Below, piece after piece: positions 28,401 to 36,404 of a stretch of 64,000 nt of DNA. The notes beneath the pieces are model-generated. The model was not told the DNA's origin. It made no database searches and was given only the letters and a program-made list of their open reading frames with translations. The first letter of the stretch is position 1. Each line of letters opens with the position of its first letter. The position numbers and the translations under genes are program-made. Source of the stretch: Planctomycetaceae bacterium (GTDB lineage Bacteria > Planctomycetota > Planctomycetia > Planctomycetales > Planctomycetaceae); NCBI GenBank assembly GCA_021732785.1, contig JAKFUG010000031.1:1-64000 (forward strand), read 5' to 3'.

Positions 28401-29401
28401 AGCCGCTTGGCCCGCGCACCGGTAGCGACGGCCATGAGCCGCGCGTAGAACGCATCGCGCTGTCGGGCCACGCGCGGCAACAACGTGGTCAGCGACACCG
28501 TCGAATCGTGCGTCCCCGGACCGGAACCGCTGATCGCCGATGCCATGAGGATGGTTCCCCCCAACACTGCGGCGGCGTCAAAGAGAACTTCCTCCATCGA
28601 GACCCGTTTCTGTTCGCCGATCCATTGTTCCAGCGCGTCGAGAATCACCTTGCGAATGATGAACCGCCGATAGCGGCCCTTGATGTCGATCTGGTGCGGG
28701 TCCCATTCGCCGAAGAGGTAATTCGTTCGTTTGTTCGCGGGATGCAGATGATCGTGCGCGCGAGGATCGAGCGCCAGTTCCTGCATGTTATCGAGCGTGA
28801 AGTGGGCTTCGGCCAGCAGTTCTTCCGGCATCGCGCGGAGCAATTCCAGCGATCGCGAGAGAACTTCCCGGAATGGTCCACAGGCAATCCCCGCCCCTTG
28901 CAGATAAAGCGGGAACGGGCGGAAACGTTCGTGCGGATACGCCTGCATCCGCTGGCCGTTCTCCAGTACGGCGACGGGGCGGTAACCGATGAAGTCGTTC
29001 AGCCGGTCGAGCGTCCGTTCGACAATCAACGCGGTTTCGTCCCACGGTCCGCCTTGCTCCAGCAGCAGTTCCCACACCCGGGCGAGGAAGAACGGCTGGT
29101 GAAAATCCTCATCGGAAAGATGAAACAGCAGATCGCGATGGAACTCACGGTACGCCGGCAGGATGTGATCGAAGGCCAGCGTGATGACGGCCTTGGCCTG
29201 GCGGCTATCCTCAAACGCCGGCGCTTCCTCTCCCAGTTGCGACAGCGATTTCAGCAAGGCCGGACCGAGCTTTTTCCACGTCAACCGTTCGGTAAGGTCG
29301 TTGACCAACCGCTGAAAGGACGGGTCCGGCCGCCCGCCCGAGAAGTTCAGGTAGCCCAGCACTTCGCGCGTGGCGGCAAGATCCTCGGGACGACGTTTCA
29401 A
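25430..29401 (-). CDS. very large hypothetical protein, alpha-helical
   Basis: 1323 residues, no signal peptide and no obvious membrane helix. Most of it is predicted helix. An acidic linker lies at about 683-720 (EGPEDDDPDRELYG, SADDGQFSDTADD). No ATPase, nuclease or TPR motif is visible. The C-terminus is basic (DPLTGRKRKPGT). Tryptophan and aromatic residues are spaced as in a helical scaffold. It stands divergent, 386 bases away, from two ExbD/TolR-like membrane proteins, and this context suggests one system. Base composition is like its neighbours. It is likely planctomycete-specific, an inference that a database search would settle. Confidence 0.6.
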   Translation of the reverse strand: MKRRPEDLAATREVLGYLNFSGGRPDPSFQRLVNDLTERLTWKKLGPALLKSLSQLGEEAPAFEDSRQAKAVITLAFDHILPAYREFHRDLLFHLSDEDFHQPFFLARVWELLLEQGGPWDETALIVERTLDRLNDFIGYRPVAVLENGQRMQAYPHERFRPFPLYLQGAGIACGPFREVLSRSLELLRAMPEELLAEAHFTLDNMQELALDPRAHDHLHPANKRTNYLFGEWDPHQIDIKGRYRRFIIRKVILDALEQWIGEQKRVSMEEVLFDAAAVLGGTILMASAISGSGPGTHDSTVSLTTLLPRVARQRDAFYARLMAVATGARAKRLNKHAQTTQQPFGHVRQYLNFYLAQYGTQQVQRRHVAYLYARMARPEAARKQAAIIPSASARFESEIQWRIAAIKQAVDQGKVNEAVTLLGEAEDNLHRGIACGALVDPWNILGFQGQFPLFTTREDSVPDQRIEVLLQLVEGILESYTRVLEEAAARAMTLIVTDVDRRFERFADFWDRFGSVTVQDLPTVLAQDHLDSARRVARALAEWRAAGEAAGQIPFWREHVQEFQTARAYAQVVSALLDRNDLVASLGLLMQWLSQADDVGLVAGPLSFDRLLSRWIDSLGDLASTERAEKATAANSQIWPLLRRLFAYLEANAGDFWLVPRLNEAAVGNITQETNEGPEDDDPDRELYGAAYEGVTFRDSADDGQFSDTADDRGGIPDAGEFEVFERLLEPRLQFLRTLARLWQVAASLCGRSAAEESLPNEAVEHLGVWLSRVVDVQRDLERLCNELWERELSAPAGDHDANVEYDAQLQTKLYLVQVTLSTIVSFRTAQWVLWAALPESPPKGDRGPVEASSLALFRSLVRGDAAEVRKALPGLLRALKKEPLLYVPLDHGGAPAQILAARTMQALMRFLLRHLPKLGLLRETWHVLRTAQQMERASRPQGLAVTEYDRLFRIALKSSLEAVIQASTRWKSGRFTDEELIEFVGSIVELYLDQWLEHSSTMRLSTVEALKLDGVWDETKTFIQKYGGELFHARQLTLGNVRAILHQGVDRFLDYLLENEDPLHPLKLLRDIEDGEITREDAIDHLRLIYQIVVERYDRFLEYNTTTTQSDYGEVFHSLLDFLRLETTYDRDAWNLVPVSLAHEVLSRTGKDDAAQIWEDVFSTKTEDMADRHLADLTKLERQYGMRLPSISNHLRERFVKPLSVNTMAALIGPACASTSPEPPPKSRGAISHRPDPFRLLQKLVDDYLKSTSGSGLEVPPWLRQLEDELNRVQHADQSIGSLDLDADLDLPPSLLNLRETKQQLRQWRDPLTGRKRKPGT

Positions 29402-29787
29402 CGGAGCCAGCCTTTTCAGAAAACAAATGATCCTTCAAGGTCATAGATTAAACAGTGATTGGCAAAGGGGATAGAGAACGGCGACGCGAAATGGTGCGCG
29501 GGAAGAGGAATGGAAAGTGAAAAATGGGGGGCCCGCGGGACGCTCGGTTCGGCGAAAACTGCCGACATCGCGAAATGATTCGCGGGCGATGTTCGATGGA
29601 CGCTTGCCGCTTCGCAGAATCACAACGCTGTAAATCATTTCCAGAAAAGCAATTAGCGTCCTGCAAAGCGGCAAGCGCGGGTGATTGGATTCCTCTTCGC
29701 TCAGACAAGTTGAATCGACCTGCGCAATTGTGCCGATTATAGGGAGCGGGAACGTTCTATCCTCCTTTTGATCGAGACCCACCGGCG
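29402..29787. other. divergent intergenic region, 386 bases
   Basis: It lies between the large hypothetical gene (minus) and the ExbD-like gene (plus) and must hold their promoters. It contains an inverted repeat at 29601-29617 and 29661-29677 (CGCTTGCCGCTTCGCAG with one mismatch). The region is a possible regulatory site shared by both directions. A TTATAGGGAG near 29735 is a weak -10-like sequence for the plus gene, without a clear -35. Confidence 0.5.
29601..29677. repeat. inverted repeat CGCTTGCCGCTT(C/T)GCAG
   Basis: Seventeen-base arms 29601-29617 and 29661-29677 pair with one mismatch and surround a 43-base loop. A single arm of the same sequence recurs at 41984-42000 upstream of rpmF. 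The position between divergent promoters makes it a possible operator-like or mobile remnant. Confidence 0.7.
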
Positions 29788-31986
29788 ATGAGTCGCCATC
29801 GTTCGATGCACCCTGCGATTCAGTTGTTTCCGTTCCTGGCGGTCCTCGTCAGCGTGATGGGGGCGCTGATCTTTTTGCTACTGGTCACCAGCAAACGCAT
29901 TCCGCAAGTGGCGGTGGCCCGCGCCCGGGCGGCTCAAACCAAAGTCGTGACGGCACCGGCGCAAAATGTCGGACCGGTTCTCTCGATTCCCGAATTGGAA
30001 TCGTCTCCCACCGATGCCGACTTCCCCGAAATGCCGCTCGCGGATCTGGACGAAGAAGGCCCGTCATTGGCCGAGTTAGAAGCCCAGAAGCGCGACGCCG
30101 CGCACGAAGCCGAACAGGCCTCGCTCATCGACCAGTGGCGTCGCCGCATCAAAACGATGCAAGGCAATCGAGACGAAGTGGCGGCCAACGTGGAACGCCA
30201 GAAGCTTCTCATGACCGCCGCCGAACGCCAACAGTTAAAAATGCTCGCGGAATTGCAGGAACTCGAACGCAAGCTGGGCAGCCTCACCGGGAAGATCACG
30301 GCCGGCTCGATGCACGCCGGTCATGCCGACCGGGAACGGATTCAACTGGAACAGCGCATCCTCGGTTTGCGGCGGCAGTTGAAATTGACCGCCGATCAGC
30401 AACGTGTGGATTCCGGGAAGTATTCGATTGTCCCGTTTGATGGCAAATCGGGCACGACACGGCGGCCGATTCTCATCGAATGCACGTCCACCGGGTTTCG
30501 GTTTGTCCCCGAAGATGTCGCCATTTCCGCGGCGGACATCGAAGGCTTCACCGAGCGTCAGAACCCGCTGCTCGCCGGAGCGGCCGCGCTCACGCAGTAC
30601 TGGAATCAGGTCAATCAGGAACAGGGCGGGGCGACACCCGACACGCAACCCTACGTGTTGTTGATCGTGCGTCCCAGCGGCACGCTCGGATATTACGTCT
30701 CCGTTCGCTTGCTGGCGGCGCTCAAACAACAACACGGTTATGAACTGGTTGCGGAAGATGTCGACCTGAAATGGCCCGCGGTGAATGCCGGCGCTCAGGC
30801 CGCGTGCCGCGCTGCCGTGCAGACCATGCTCGCCCAGCGCGATTCCGTCGCGCTCAACCCCAACGGTGTGCCGAGCAGCGGCGAACCCGGAATCGGTGGC
30901 GGTCGAGGCGGCGCAGGGGTTGCCGGACGGGCAAGCAATGGGACCGGCGGCAGTCCGGGAAATCGCACTGCCATCGGCAATGGCGGAACGGGCAGACCGG
31001 GCGGCGGCACCGGGACGGGGCAGCGCAAGGGCTTCGAGCTTTCTGACCTGGACCCGCCGTCGAACGAAGTTGGCGACCGCAGTTGGGAAGATCCCAGCCG
31101 TTTCGGCGGACTCGAACATCGGCGCGACAAAACCAAAGCCACCGGCAACGGAAACAGCGGCAATGGGGCCAGCGCAGGCGGAAACATCCCTCGTGGAAAT
31201 AGCGGCGGAAGAACTCCCGGCAATGCGATTCCGGCCGAAGGGAGAAGCGACAACGAAACGGGCGAACCCATCGCCAACGAATCCAATCGCGCCGTTCCGG
31301 TGAAGACGACTTCATCCACGCAACCCAACTGGACCGCGCGGCCCACTTCCACTCAGCGCGTCGCGCCCCATCCTGACACCGCCGCCGAACCCACCGATGA
31401 TGGCCCAAGCCCGACGACATCCGAACTACCCGCCGGTTCAACCGCACCACGCAACTCGTCCGTCGCGGCCCCAATGGTTCCCAGGCCAACGGGGTCACGA
31501 CCGACTGGTGGCCAAGGGGGACAACGTCCCCCGCGGAATGTCGGTTCCCCACCGAATGGCGAACAACGCCTGGCTCGTGGACCGAAGCGGGGCAACGGTC
31601 AGGATATTCCCTACGAAATGCTGCAGCACCGTCGCTGGGGTCATTTCGAAGAAGGGGCCAACATCGGTCTCGAAAAACCGGTGACGATTCTAGTCGACGC
31701 CGAGCAAATCATCGTCGCCGATCAATTGATCATTCCCATTCGCCCTGGGGCCAGCCGTAACGAACTCTTTGATCAGTTGCTCGCGGCAATCGATGAAAAT
31801 TCGGCGACCTGGGGCAAAGCGGCCGCGGGATTCTTCTGGGTGCCGTCGTTGCGGTTCATCATCAGCCCCGGCGGCAATCAGATTTATGATCGCCTCGCTC
31901 CGCTGGTCATCCGCAGCGGGCTGCGGGCCGATACTGAGTTCACGCTGGAACGACCGCAGGCATTATTGAAAGGGGGCCGACCATGA
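29788..31986 (+). CDS. ExbD/TolR-like single-TM protein with coiled coil and long linker
   Basis: 732 residues. The N-terminus is MSRHRSMHPAIQLFPFLAV, then one membrane helix to about residue 33 ending in VTSKR. Residues about 90-200 form a helical coiled coil (EQASLIDQWRRRIKTMQGNR). A folded segment at about 210-350 contains RRPILIECTSTGFRFVPEDV and YVLLIVRPSGTLGYYVSV. A Gly/Asn/Pro/Ser-rich linker spans about 360-610. The last about 115 residues form a second folded segment (EKPVTILVDAEQIIVADQL). The layout is that of a proton-channel stator subunit, but position 18 is Ala where ExbD has Asp. It overlaps the next gene by four bases. Confidence 0.7.
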   Translation: MSRHRSMHPAIQLFPFLAVLVSVMGALIFLLLVTSKRIPQVAVARARAAQTKVVTAPAQNVGPVLSIPELESSPTDADFPEMPLADLDEEGPSLAELEAQKRDAAHEAEQASLIDQWRRRIKTMQGNRDEVAANVERQKLLMTAAERQQLKMLAELQELERKLGSLTGKITAGSMHAGHADRERIQLEQRILGLRRQLKLTADQQRVDSGKYSIVPFDGKSGTTRRPILIECTSTGFRFVPEDVAISAADIEGFTERQNPLLAGAAALTQYWNQVNQEQGGATPDTQPYVLLIVRPSGTLGYYVSVRLLAALKQQHGYELVAEDVDLKWPAVNAGAQAACRAAVQTMLAQRDSVALNPNGVPSSGEPGIGGGRGGAGVAGRASNGTGGSPGNRTAIGNGGTGRPGGGTGTGQRKGFELSDLDPPSNEVGDRSWEDPSRFGGLEHRRDKTKATGNGNSGNGASAGGNIPRGNSGGRTPGNAIPAEGRSDNETGEPIANESNRAVPVKTTSSTQPNWTARPTSTQRVAPHPDTAAEPTDDGPSPTTSELPAGSTAPRNSSVAAPMVPRPTGSRPTGGQGGQRPPRNVGSPPNGEQRLARGPKRGNGQDIPYEMLQHRRWGHFEEGANIGLEKPVTILVDAEQIIVADQLIIPIRPGASRNELFDQLLAAIDENSATWGKAAAGFFWVPSLRFIISPGGNQIYDRLAPLVIRSGLRADTEFTLERPQALLKGGRP

Positions 31987-33143
31987 GTGCCCGCCATCGT
32001 GGTGAATTGCAGTTCGGCTCCGATTCGTTCCTCGACGTCGTGTGCAACATCGTCGGCGTGCTGATCATTCTGCTTGTGATGGCCGGGATGCGGGCCAATA
32101 ACTCGCCCGTGATCCTGCCGGATGCGGACGCCACCGCCCCTGAAACCGGCGAAGAAACCGCACCGTCCGCGGCCCCGGCGATGCTTCCGCCGTCATTCCT
32201 TGCCGATGCCGCTGAAATCCCCACCGGTGAATCCCCCGAGGATTTGCCTTCCGCGCCCCTGTTCCAGTCCGATGACGGAGAAACGCTCCCACCGGTGGAA
32301 CCGCCCGCGGAGTTTGTCGCCGCGGCGAAATCGCTCGAAGAAGAGATTCGATCTCTCAATGAAACGGGCCGGTCGGCGAAGCGGAAACTCACCGAGACAC
32401 ACGAATCGCTGGAGAACATTGAACAGCGATTGCAGGCCATGAAAGCCATCTACGAACGCAAAGCCACGGATGCGGTGGTCGTCGAACAACAGCAAGCCGC
32501 GACAACTACGGAGATGGAGAATCTCCGCACCACCATTTCGCAATTGCAGGGCGAATTGCGGGAAATTCAGGCCCAACCGCCGTCCACGGGCAGCCAGATC
32601 GAACACCGCATCACGCCCCTCAGCCGCGTGGTCTCCGGCGAAGAACGGCACTTTCAACTCTCGAACAACCGCGTCGCGATTGTCCCGATGGAAAAGTTCA
32701 AGGACCGTTTGAAGGATCAGGTGGAGCGCAAGAAGGACGTCCTCGCCAAAACCCGGCAGCATCACAGCCAGATTGGTCCGATCGACGGGTTCGTGCTGAA
32801 GTTCATCATGCAGCGTGAAAACCTGTCGGGGCTGGACGAACTTCGCAACGGCCCGGGCATGTACCGCATCAGCGTCGTGCATTTTGAAATCGAACCGCAG
32901 CGCGATCTCGTCACGGAGAGCGCAGACGAAGCCCTCACGCCGGGATCGAAATTCTACGGCGCGATTCTGGACGCCCCACCCGAGACCACGATGACATTCT
33001 GGGTCTACCCGGACAGCTTCGAAATCTACGGCAAGCTGCGAAAACTCTGCCACGACGACAATTTTCTGGTCGCCGGGCGTCCGTTGCCGGAAGGGATGCC
33101 GATCGCCGGTTCGCCCACGGGTTCACGGTCGTCGGGACAATAG
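31983..33143 (+). CDS. ExbD/TolR-like single-TM protein, Asp-bearing partner
   Basis: 386 residues. After MSARHRGELQFGSDSFLDVV comes one membrane helix (VCNIVGVLIILLVMAGM). Asp18 sits at the helix start in the same place as the conserved Asp of ExbD/TolR/MotB. A coiled coil spans about 105-195 (KSLEEEIRSLNETGRSAKRK, EMENLRTTISQLQGELREIQ). The C-terminal 150 residues are folded and contain YRISVVHFEIEPQRDL and TMTFWVYPDSFEIYGKL. The ATG overlaps the preceding stop by four bases. A MotA/ExbB-type channel partner is not in the window, so it may be elsewhere. Confidence 0.7.
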   Translation: MSARHRGELQFGSDSFLDVVCNIVGVLIILLVMAGMRANNSPVILPDADATAPETGEETAPSAAPAMLPPSFLADAAEIPTGESPEDLPSAPLFQSDDGETLPPVEPPAEFVAAAKSLEEEIRSLNETGRSAKRKLTETHESLENIEQRLQAMKAIYERKATDAVVVEQQQAATTTEMENLRTTISQLQGELREIQAQPPSTGSQIEHRITPLSRVVSGEERHFQLSNNRVAIVPMEKFKDRLKDQVERKKDVLAKTRQHHSQIGPIDGFVLKFIMQRENLSGLDELRNGPGMYRISVVHFEIEPQRDLVTESADEALTPGSKFYGAILDAPPETTMTFWVYPDSFEIYGKLRKLCHDDNFLVAGRPLPEGMPIAGSPTGSRSSGQ

Positions 33144-33146
33144 ACA

Positions 33147-33248
33147 GTTTAGCCGCGACCCGGAGTCCGCGGAGGGGAGCGCGGCGTTGATCACACAACA
33201 CGCGATGCGTGCTCCACACAGCGCTCCCCTATCGGGTTGCGGCTAAAC
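33147..33248. repeat. inverted repeat GTTTAGCCGC family with inner hairpin
   Basis: Outer arms 33147-33162 and 33233-33248 match with one mismatch; inner arms near 33172-33182 and 33221-33230 carry GGGGAGCGC and its complement. It fills the space between convergent stops at 33143 and 33256. A close copy is at 61258-61351. Confidence 0.85.
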
Positions 33249-33255
33249 AACGTAG

Positions 33256-34440
33256 TTATTTATCCGCTTCCACGACCTTCAAATATCGACGAATCGATTC
33301 ATCGAAGCTGGTGAAGTGATCCCCCGGGACGGTCTCGACTTTCAGTTTTTCGACCGGGGCTTTCTGCAGCTTCTCGACGGCGTCGTCGAACGGATCATCA
33401 TCAATCCCGATGTAGGCGTAATGCGTCCGCTGCATGAGTTGCGTGTTGCCGACGAGTAACCGCACCGACCGTTCGCGCGGCGTATTCTCGAAGGGAATCA
33501 TGTCGTTCCAGCCGAGAAACGTGAGCTGATCGTACATCCCGCCGGAGCTGCCGCCGTGCCGGATGGGGACGTTGTCCATCATCGACAACATCGCCGAAAC
33601 GCCGCCGCCGATGCTGTGGCCGAAGGTGTAAATCCGCTGGTTGTTCACATACGGTTGCTGGGCGAGCCACTGGCACGCCGCGCGGGCATCATCGATTTCT
33701 CCGTAAAACATCTGAAACTCGCCGGGGTTGCCGTTTTCGCCGCGGAGCATGGGTGCCATGACCACAAAGCCGGCGTCCATAAACGGTTGGCACGTTTCCG
33801 TCAGATCTTCCACACCGAACGCAAAGCCGCCATGAAAATAGACGAGCGCTGGCCGCGGTTCCTCCACGCCCGGCGGTCGGTAGACGCAGGCTTTCAATTG
33901 CAGATTGCCGGAGGGATAAATCACTTCCGTGATATTCGGCGGCATCGGTTCGACATCGTAAGGCTGCGGAGCCGGACCGTGCTCTTTCAATTGCGTCGGT
34001 GCCGACGCTCGCCATTGTTCGAACGTCATCCCCGCGGGGGCGGTTTCCCCGACGGTAAAGTGGCGGAAGGCAAACAACCCGAACAGGGAGGGCACACCGC
34101 AGCACAACAGGAGTACGCTGACCACTCCCACGCCGATGCCGATCGTCCATTTGGCACCGCTGCTCATCCCCGACGATTTCCCAGACTTCGTCGATTTCTT
34201 GCTGGATGAACCGGCTGACGAACTGCGATTCTTCGATTTCCGGTTGAGATCCTGCAGAAAATCGTCTTCGGCGCTTCCCGTGGGTGCCTCTTCGGGAAAA
34301 TCCTTGAAGTCGTCATCCGCGGCCGCATCGGGAACCCGGATCGCCGCCTCGCAGCCTTTGCATTTGATCTTTTTCCCGGCGAGTTCGTCCTTCAGCACAT
34401 AGTTCCGGCCGCACTCCGGACAATCAAACGAAATCGTCAT
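33256..34440 (-). CDS. membrane-anchored alpha/beta hydrolase with N-terminal zinc ribbon
   Basis: 394 residues from the ATG at 34440; a longer frame to 34551 is not supported. An MJ0042-type zinc ribbon opens it (ISFDCPECGRNYVLKDELAG, KCKGCEAAIRVP). A Ser/Lys-rich linker and a membrane helix (WTIGIGVGVVSVLLLCCGVP) follow at about 100-125. The remainder is an alpha/beta hydrolase: PALVYFHGGFAFGVEDL, a nucleophile elbow IYTFGHSIGGGVSAM (Ser), and a His near VPGDHFTSFDES. The fold places the hydrolase outside the cytoplasm while the ribbon stays inside. The substrate is unknown; a prolyl oligopeptidase-like or esterase role is possible. Confidence 0.8.
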   Translation of the reverse strand: MTISFDCPECGRNYVLKDELAGKKIKCKGCEAAIRVPDAAADDDFKDFPEEAPTGSAEDDFLQDLNRKSKNRSSSAGSSSKKSTKSGKSSGMSSGAKWTIGIGVGVVSVLLLCCGVPSLFGLFAFRHFTVGETAPAGMTFEQWRASAPTQLKEHGPAPQPYDVEPMPPNITEVIYPSGNLQLKACVYRPPGVEEPRPALVYFHGGFAFGVEDLTETCQPFMDAGFVVMAPMLRGENGNPGEFQMFYGEIDDARAACQWLAQQPYVNNQRIYTFGHSIGGGVSAMLSMMDNVPIRHGGSSGGMYDQLTFLGWNDMIPFENTPRERSVRLLVGNTQLMQRTHYAYIGIDDDPFDDAVEKLQKAPVEKLKVETVPGDHFTSFDESIRRYLKVVEADK

Positions 34441-34530
34441 GACAAGGCTTTCCCGCGGGGCAGGGAGAGGAATGGGAGACAACGGTAGTGTGAAAACCGA
34501 GCGGCGGCAGGTCAACCCGCCTGGAAAGAA

Positions 34531-34675
34531 GTTCCAAATTCCAAGCTCCACACAAATTTAAAAGATCAAATTCCAAACGAACAAAATGACGTCTGAGATG
34601 AATCTCGCATCGCGTCAGCCTTCACTATTTGGAATTTGCCTTTTGTTTGGAATTTGGCGTTTGGAACTTGGATTT
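34531..34675. repeat. AT-rich inverted repeat in a 331-base spacer
   Basis: The spacer 34441-34771 holds repeats of AAATTCCAAAC-like words (34531-34586) with complementary TTTGGAATTTG-like words at 34628-34675. The composition is much richer in A+T than the flanking genes. It lies between the divergent hydrolase gene and the small membrane gene. I see no gene and no convincing promoter in the rest. Confidence 0.6.
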
Positions 34676-34771
34676 TTGTTTGCAGTACTGTTGGACTCGA
34701 CAGATGCCACTCTGCTGCTCAGAATAGCGGCGACAGATTGAACCTCGATGGCGATTTCGGGAATTGCGTTG

Positions 34772-35038
34772 ATGAGCGACCATTCACACGACGACCACGG
34801 ACATGCCGCGACGGCCGTCGCACCCTTGGACACGTTGCGGTTCGAAAAGCAGGAACTGCAATTTTTCGACGATGAAGACCGGGCCGCGGGTGTGGCGATC
34901 TTCAAGTTGCTAGCGTCGTTTTTCTGCATTCTGCTGACGTTGATGGTGGGTGTCACCACGTGGATGTGCTTCAACGCCAACGCCAGCGACGATCCGCAAG
35001 CCGGTGTCGGTGCGGCGTATCACACGGAAGAACATTAA
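34772..35038 (+). CDS. small single-TM protein, His-rich start
   Basis: 88 residues from the ATG at 34772; an ATG at 34748 is an alternative. The first 20 residues are rich in His and Asp (SDHSHDDHGHAAT). One membrane helix is evident (IFKLLASFFCILLTLMVGVT) near residues 48-68. The rest has no motif. Such proteins are common in this phylum and of unknown function. It is separated from the next gene by a perfect palindrome. Confidence 0.5.
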   Translation: MSDHSHDDHGHAATAVAPLDTLRFEKQELQFFDDEDRAAGVAIFKLLASFFCILLTLMVGVTTWMCFNANASDDPQAGVGAAYHTEEH

Positions 35039-35060
35039 GGTCAGCCGCTCGCTGCCGCTG

Positions 35061-35139
35061 GTGTGCCACGGCCGTGTCGGCCGTGAAAAAGTAACAAAGC
35101 GCTGCCCAAAATCCCACGGCCGACACGGCCGTGGCACAC
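35061..35139. repeat. TGTGCCACGGCC inverted-repeat element (copy 1)
   Basis: Arms 35061-35085 and 35115-35139 pair over 25 bases without a mismatch and enclose a 29-base loop. Each arm contains its own small hairpin (CACGGCC/GGCCGTG). Another copy is at 46103-46178, where the loop is also similar. It lies between convergent stops at 35038 and 35142. Confidence 0.92.
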
Positions 35140-35141
35140 AA

Positions 35142-36377
35142 TCAGTCCAATGGGTGCTGATTGGGTTCGTGATTCGCGCCCAGCCGTTGCCGGGCGAGTT
35201 CCGCCCACGGGCCGCGTTGATCGAACGTGAGATACCGCTGCCAATGCTGTTGCGCGGCGAGACTGTCCCCGAGCCGTTCTAATAACTGCGCCAGATGAAA
35301 ATGCGCGTCCGGGAAATCTGGGTGCAGATCGAGCGCGACTCGGAACGCATCCCGTGCGGCGTCGAGATCATTGCTCTCCGCCAGCGTGCAACCGAGTTGC
35401 GTCCACGCTTCGAGAAACTCGTGGTCGTGCTCGACGGTCACGAAGTACCGCTCGATCGCCCCGCGGAGATTTCCCTGCCGATACAGCGTATCCGCTAAGT
35501 GAAAGTGGTAATCCGCCTCGTTTGGACTGGCGATCAGTGCCAATCGGTACGCTTCCACCGCAGCGGCGAGGTGGCCTTCTTCCGATAACCGGCAACCTTC
35601 CCGAAACCAATGGTCCGGGGGATGCGCGGGCGTGTCCGGTCGCACGGCGGGGAAGGGGACGCTCGCCACGGGTTCCGGCGGCACATCGCTCGGCGGCGGC
35701 GGTTCCTCGAACGTGAAGACCCGCTGGCCCGAGGACGGTTCCACCCATCCCTTGGGATCGCGGTAGAGAACGTGCGATCCCTGTGTCAGCAACTGCAATT
35801 GCGCGAGCGGCCGGTCAATCCCAGGCACGACGTGTCGCAAACGGTCCAGTGAGATTGCCAGCGATTCCGCCGACGCCCCGGAGGCAATCAGATCGGCCAA
35901 TCGCCGGGCGGCAACAACTTCCGCATAATCAAAGTACGGCAACCGCATCACCCGGCGGACGGGGTGAATCAGCCCCATTCGTTCCCAGCGGCGGATGTCG
36001 TACACGGACAACCCGAGCAACTGACTCAGTGTCGCCGGGGTGTACAACTGATGCGGCCGCACGGCTTCCAAACCCAGCGCCGTGAGCCATTCCGATTCAC
36101 TCAGAATCCGCAGCGGCGTCCCCTTTTGTTGAGCCGCCTGTGCCTGAACCAGTTTCACCGACGGTTGTCCATCCAGTTCGAGCGGCCAGCCTTCTTCACC
36201 AACAACGAGCAATGTCGTCTGCTGGGTGATGTGTTGAAGGGGCTGTCCGCCGTGCTGTTCAACGAGGTCCGCCGCTTGCCGATGCGTCATCGACGCGAGT
36301 ATGCCGGTGAATGCCACACGCTCTCCCGCGAGCAGGGGAGAGGAGACAACAGCGGGTTCAGCGGGAGCGTCGGGCAT
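35142..36377 (-). CDS. BRCT-MerR-TPR fusion protein
   Basis: 411 residues from the ATG at 36377. Residues about 15-95 form a BRCT domain (VAFTGILASMTHRQAADLVE, GGQPLQHITQQTTLLVVGEE). Residues about 115-175 are a MerR-type helix-turn-helix (YTPATLSQLLGLSVYDIRRW, FDYAEVVAARRLADLI). A Pro-rich linker leads to TPR repeats at about 290-400 (EGHLAAAVEAYRLALIASPN). A DNA-damage or protein-interaction role is hinted by the BRCT, a promoter-binding role by the MerR domain. I am unaware of this trio being a standard family elsewhere. No ligand-binding domain is present, and the target is unknown. Confidence 0.8.
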   Translation of the reverse strand: MPDAPAEPAVVSSPLLAGERVAFTGILASMTHRQAADLVEQHGGQPLQHITQQTTLLVVGEEGWPLELDGQPSVKLVQAQAAQQKGTPLRILSESEWLTALGLEAVRPHQLYTPATLSQLLGLSVYDIRRWERMGLIHPVRRVMRLPYFDYAEVVAARRLADLIASGASAESLAISLDRLRHVVPGIDRPLAQLQLLTQGSHVLYRDPKGWVEPSSGQRVFTFEEPPPPSDVPPEPVASVPFPAVRPDTPAHPPDHWFREGCRLSEEGHLAAAVEAYRLALIASPNEADYHFHLADTLYRQGNLRGAIERYFVTVEHDHEFLEAWTQLGCTLAESNDLDAARDAFRVALDLHPDFPDAHFHLAQLLERLGDSLAAQQHWQRYLTFDQRGPWAELARQRLGANHEPNQHPLD

Positions 36378-36404
36378 GCTGCGAAGTCTGATAGGTTCAC
36401 AGGA

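Noticed and set aside
28175-29446. 423-residue plus-strand frame opposite the giant gene
   Set aside because: Antisense shadow. The minus frame is one uninterrupted 1323-codon gene and the plus frame has no family features.
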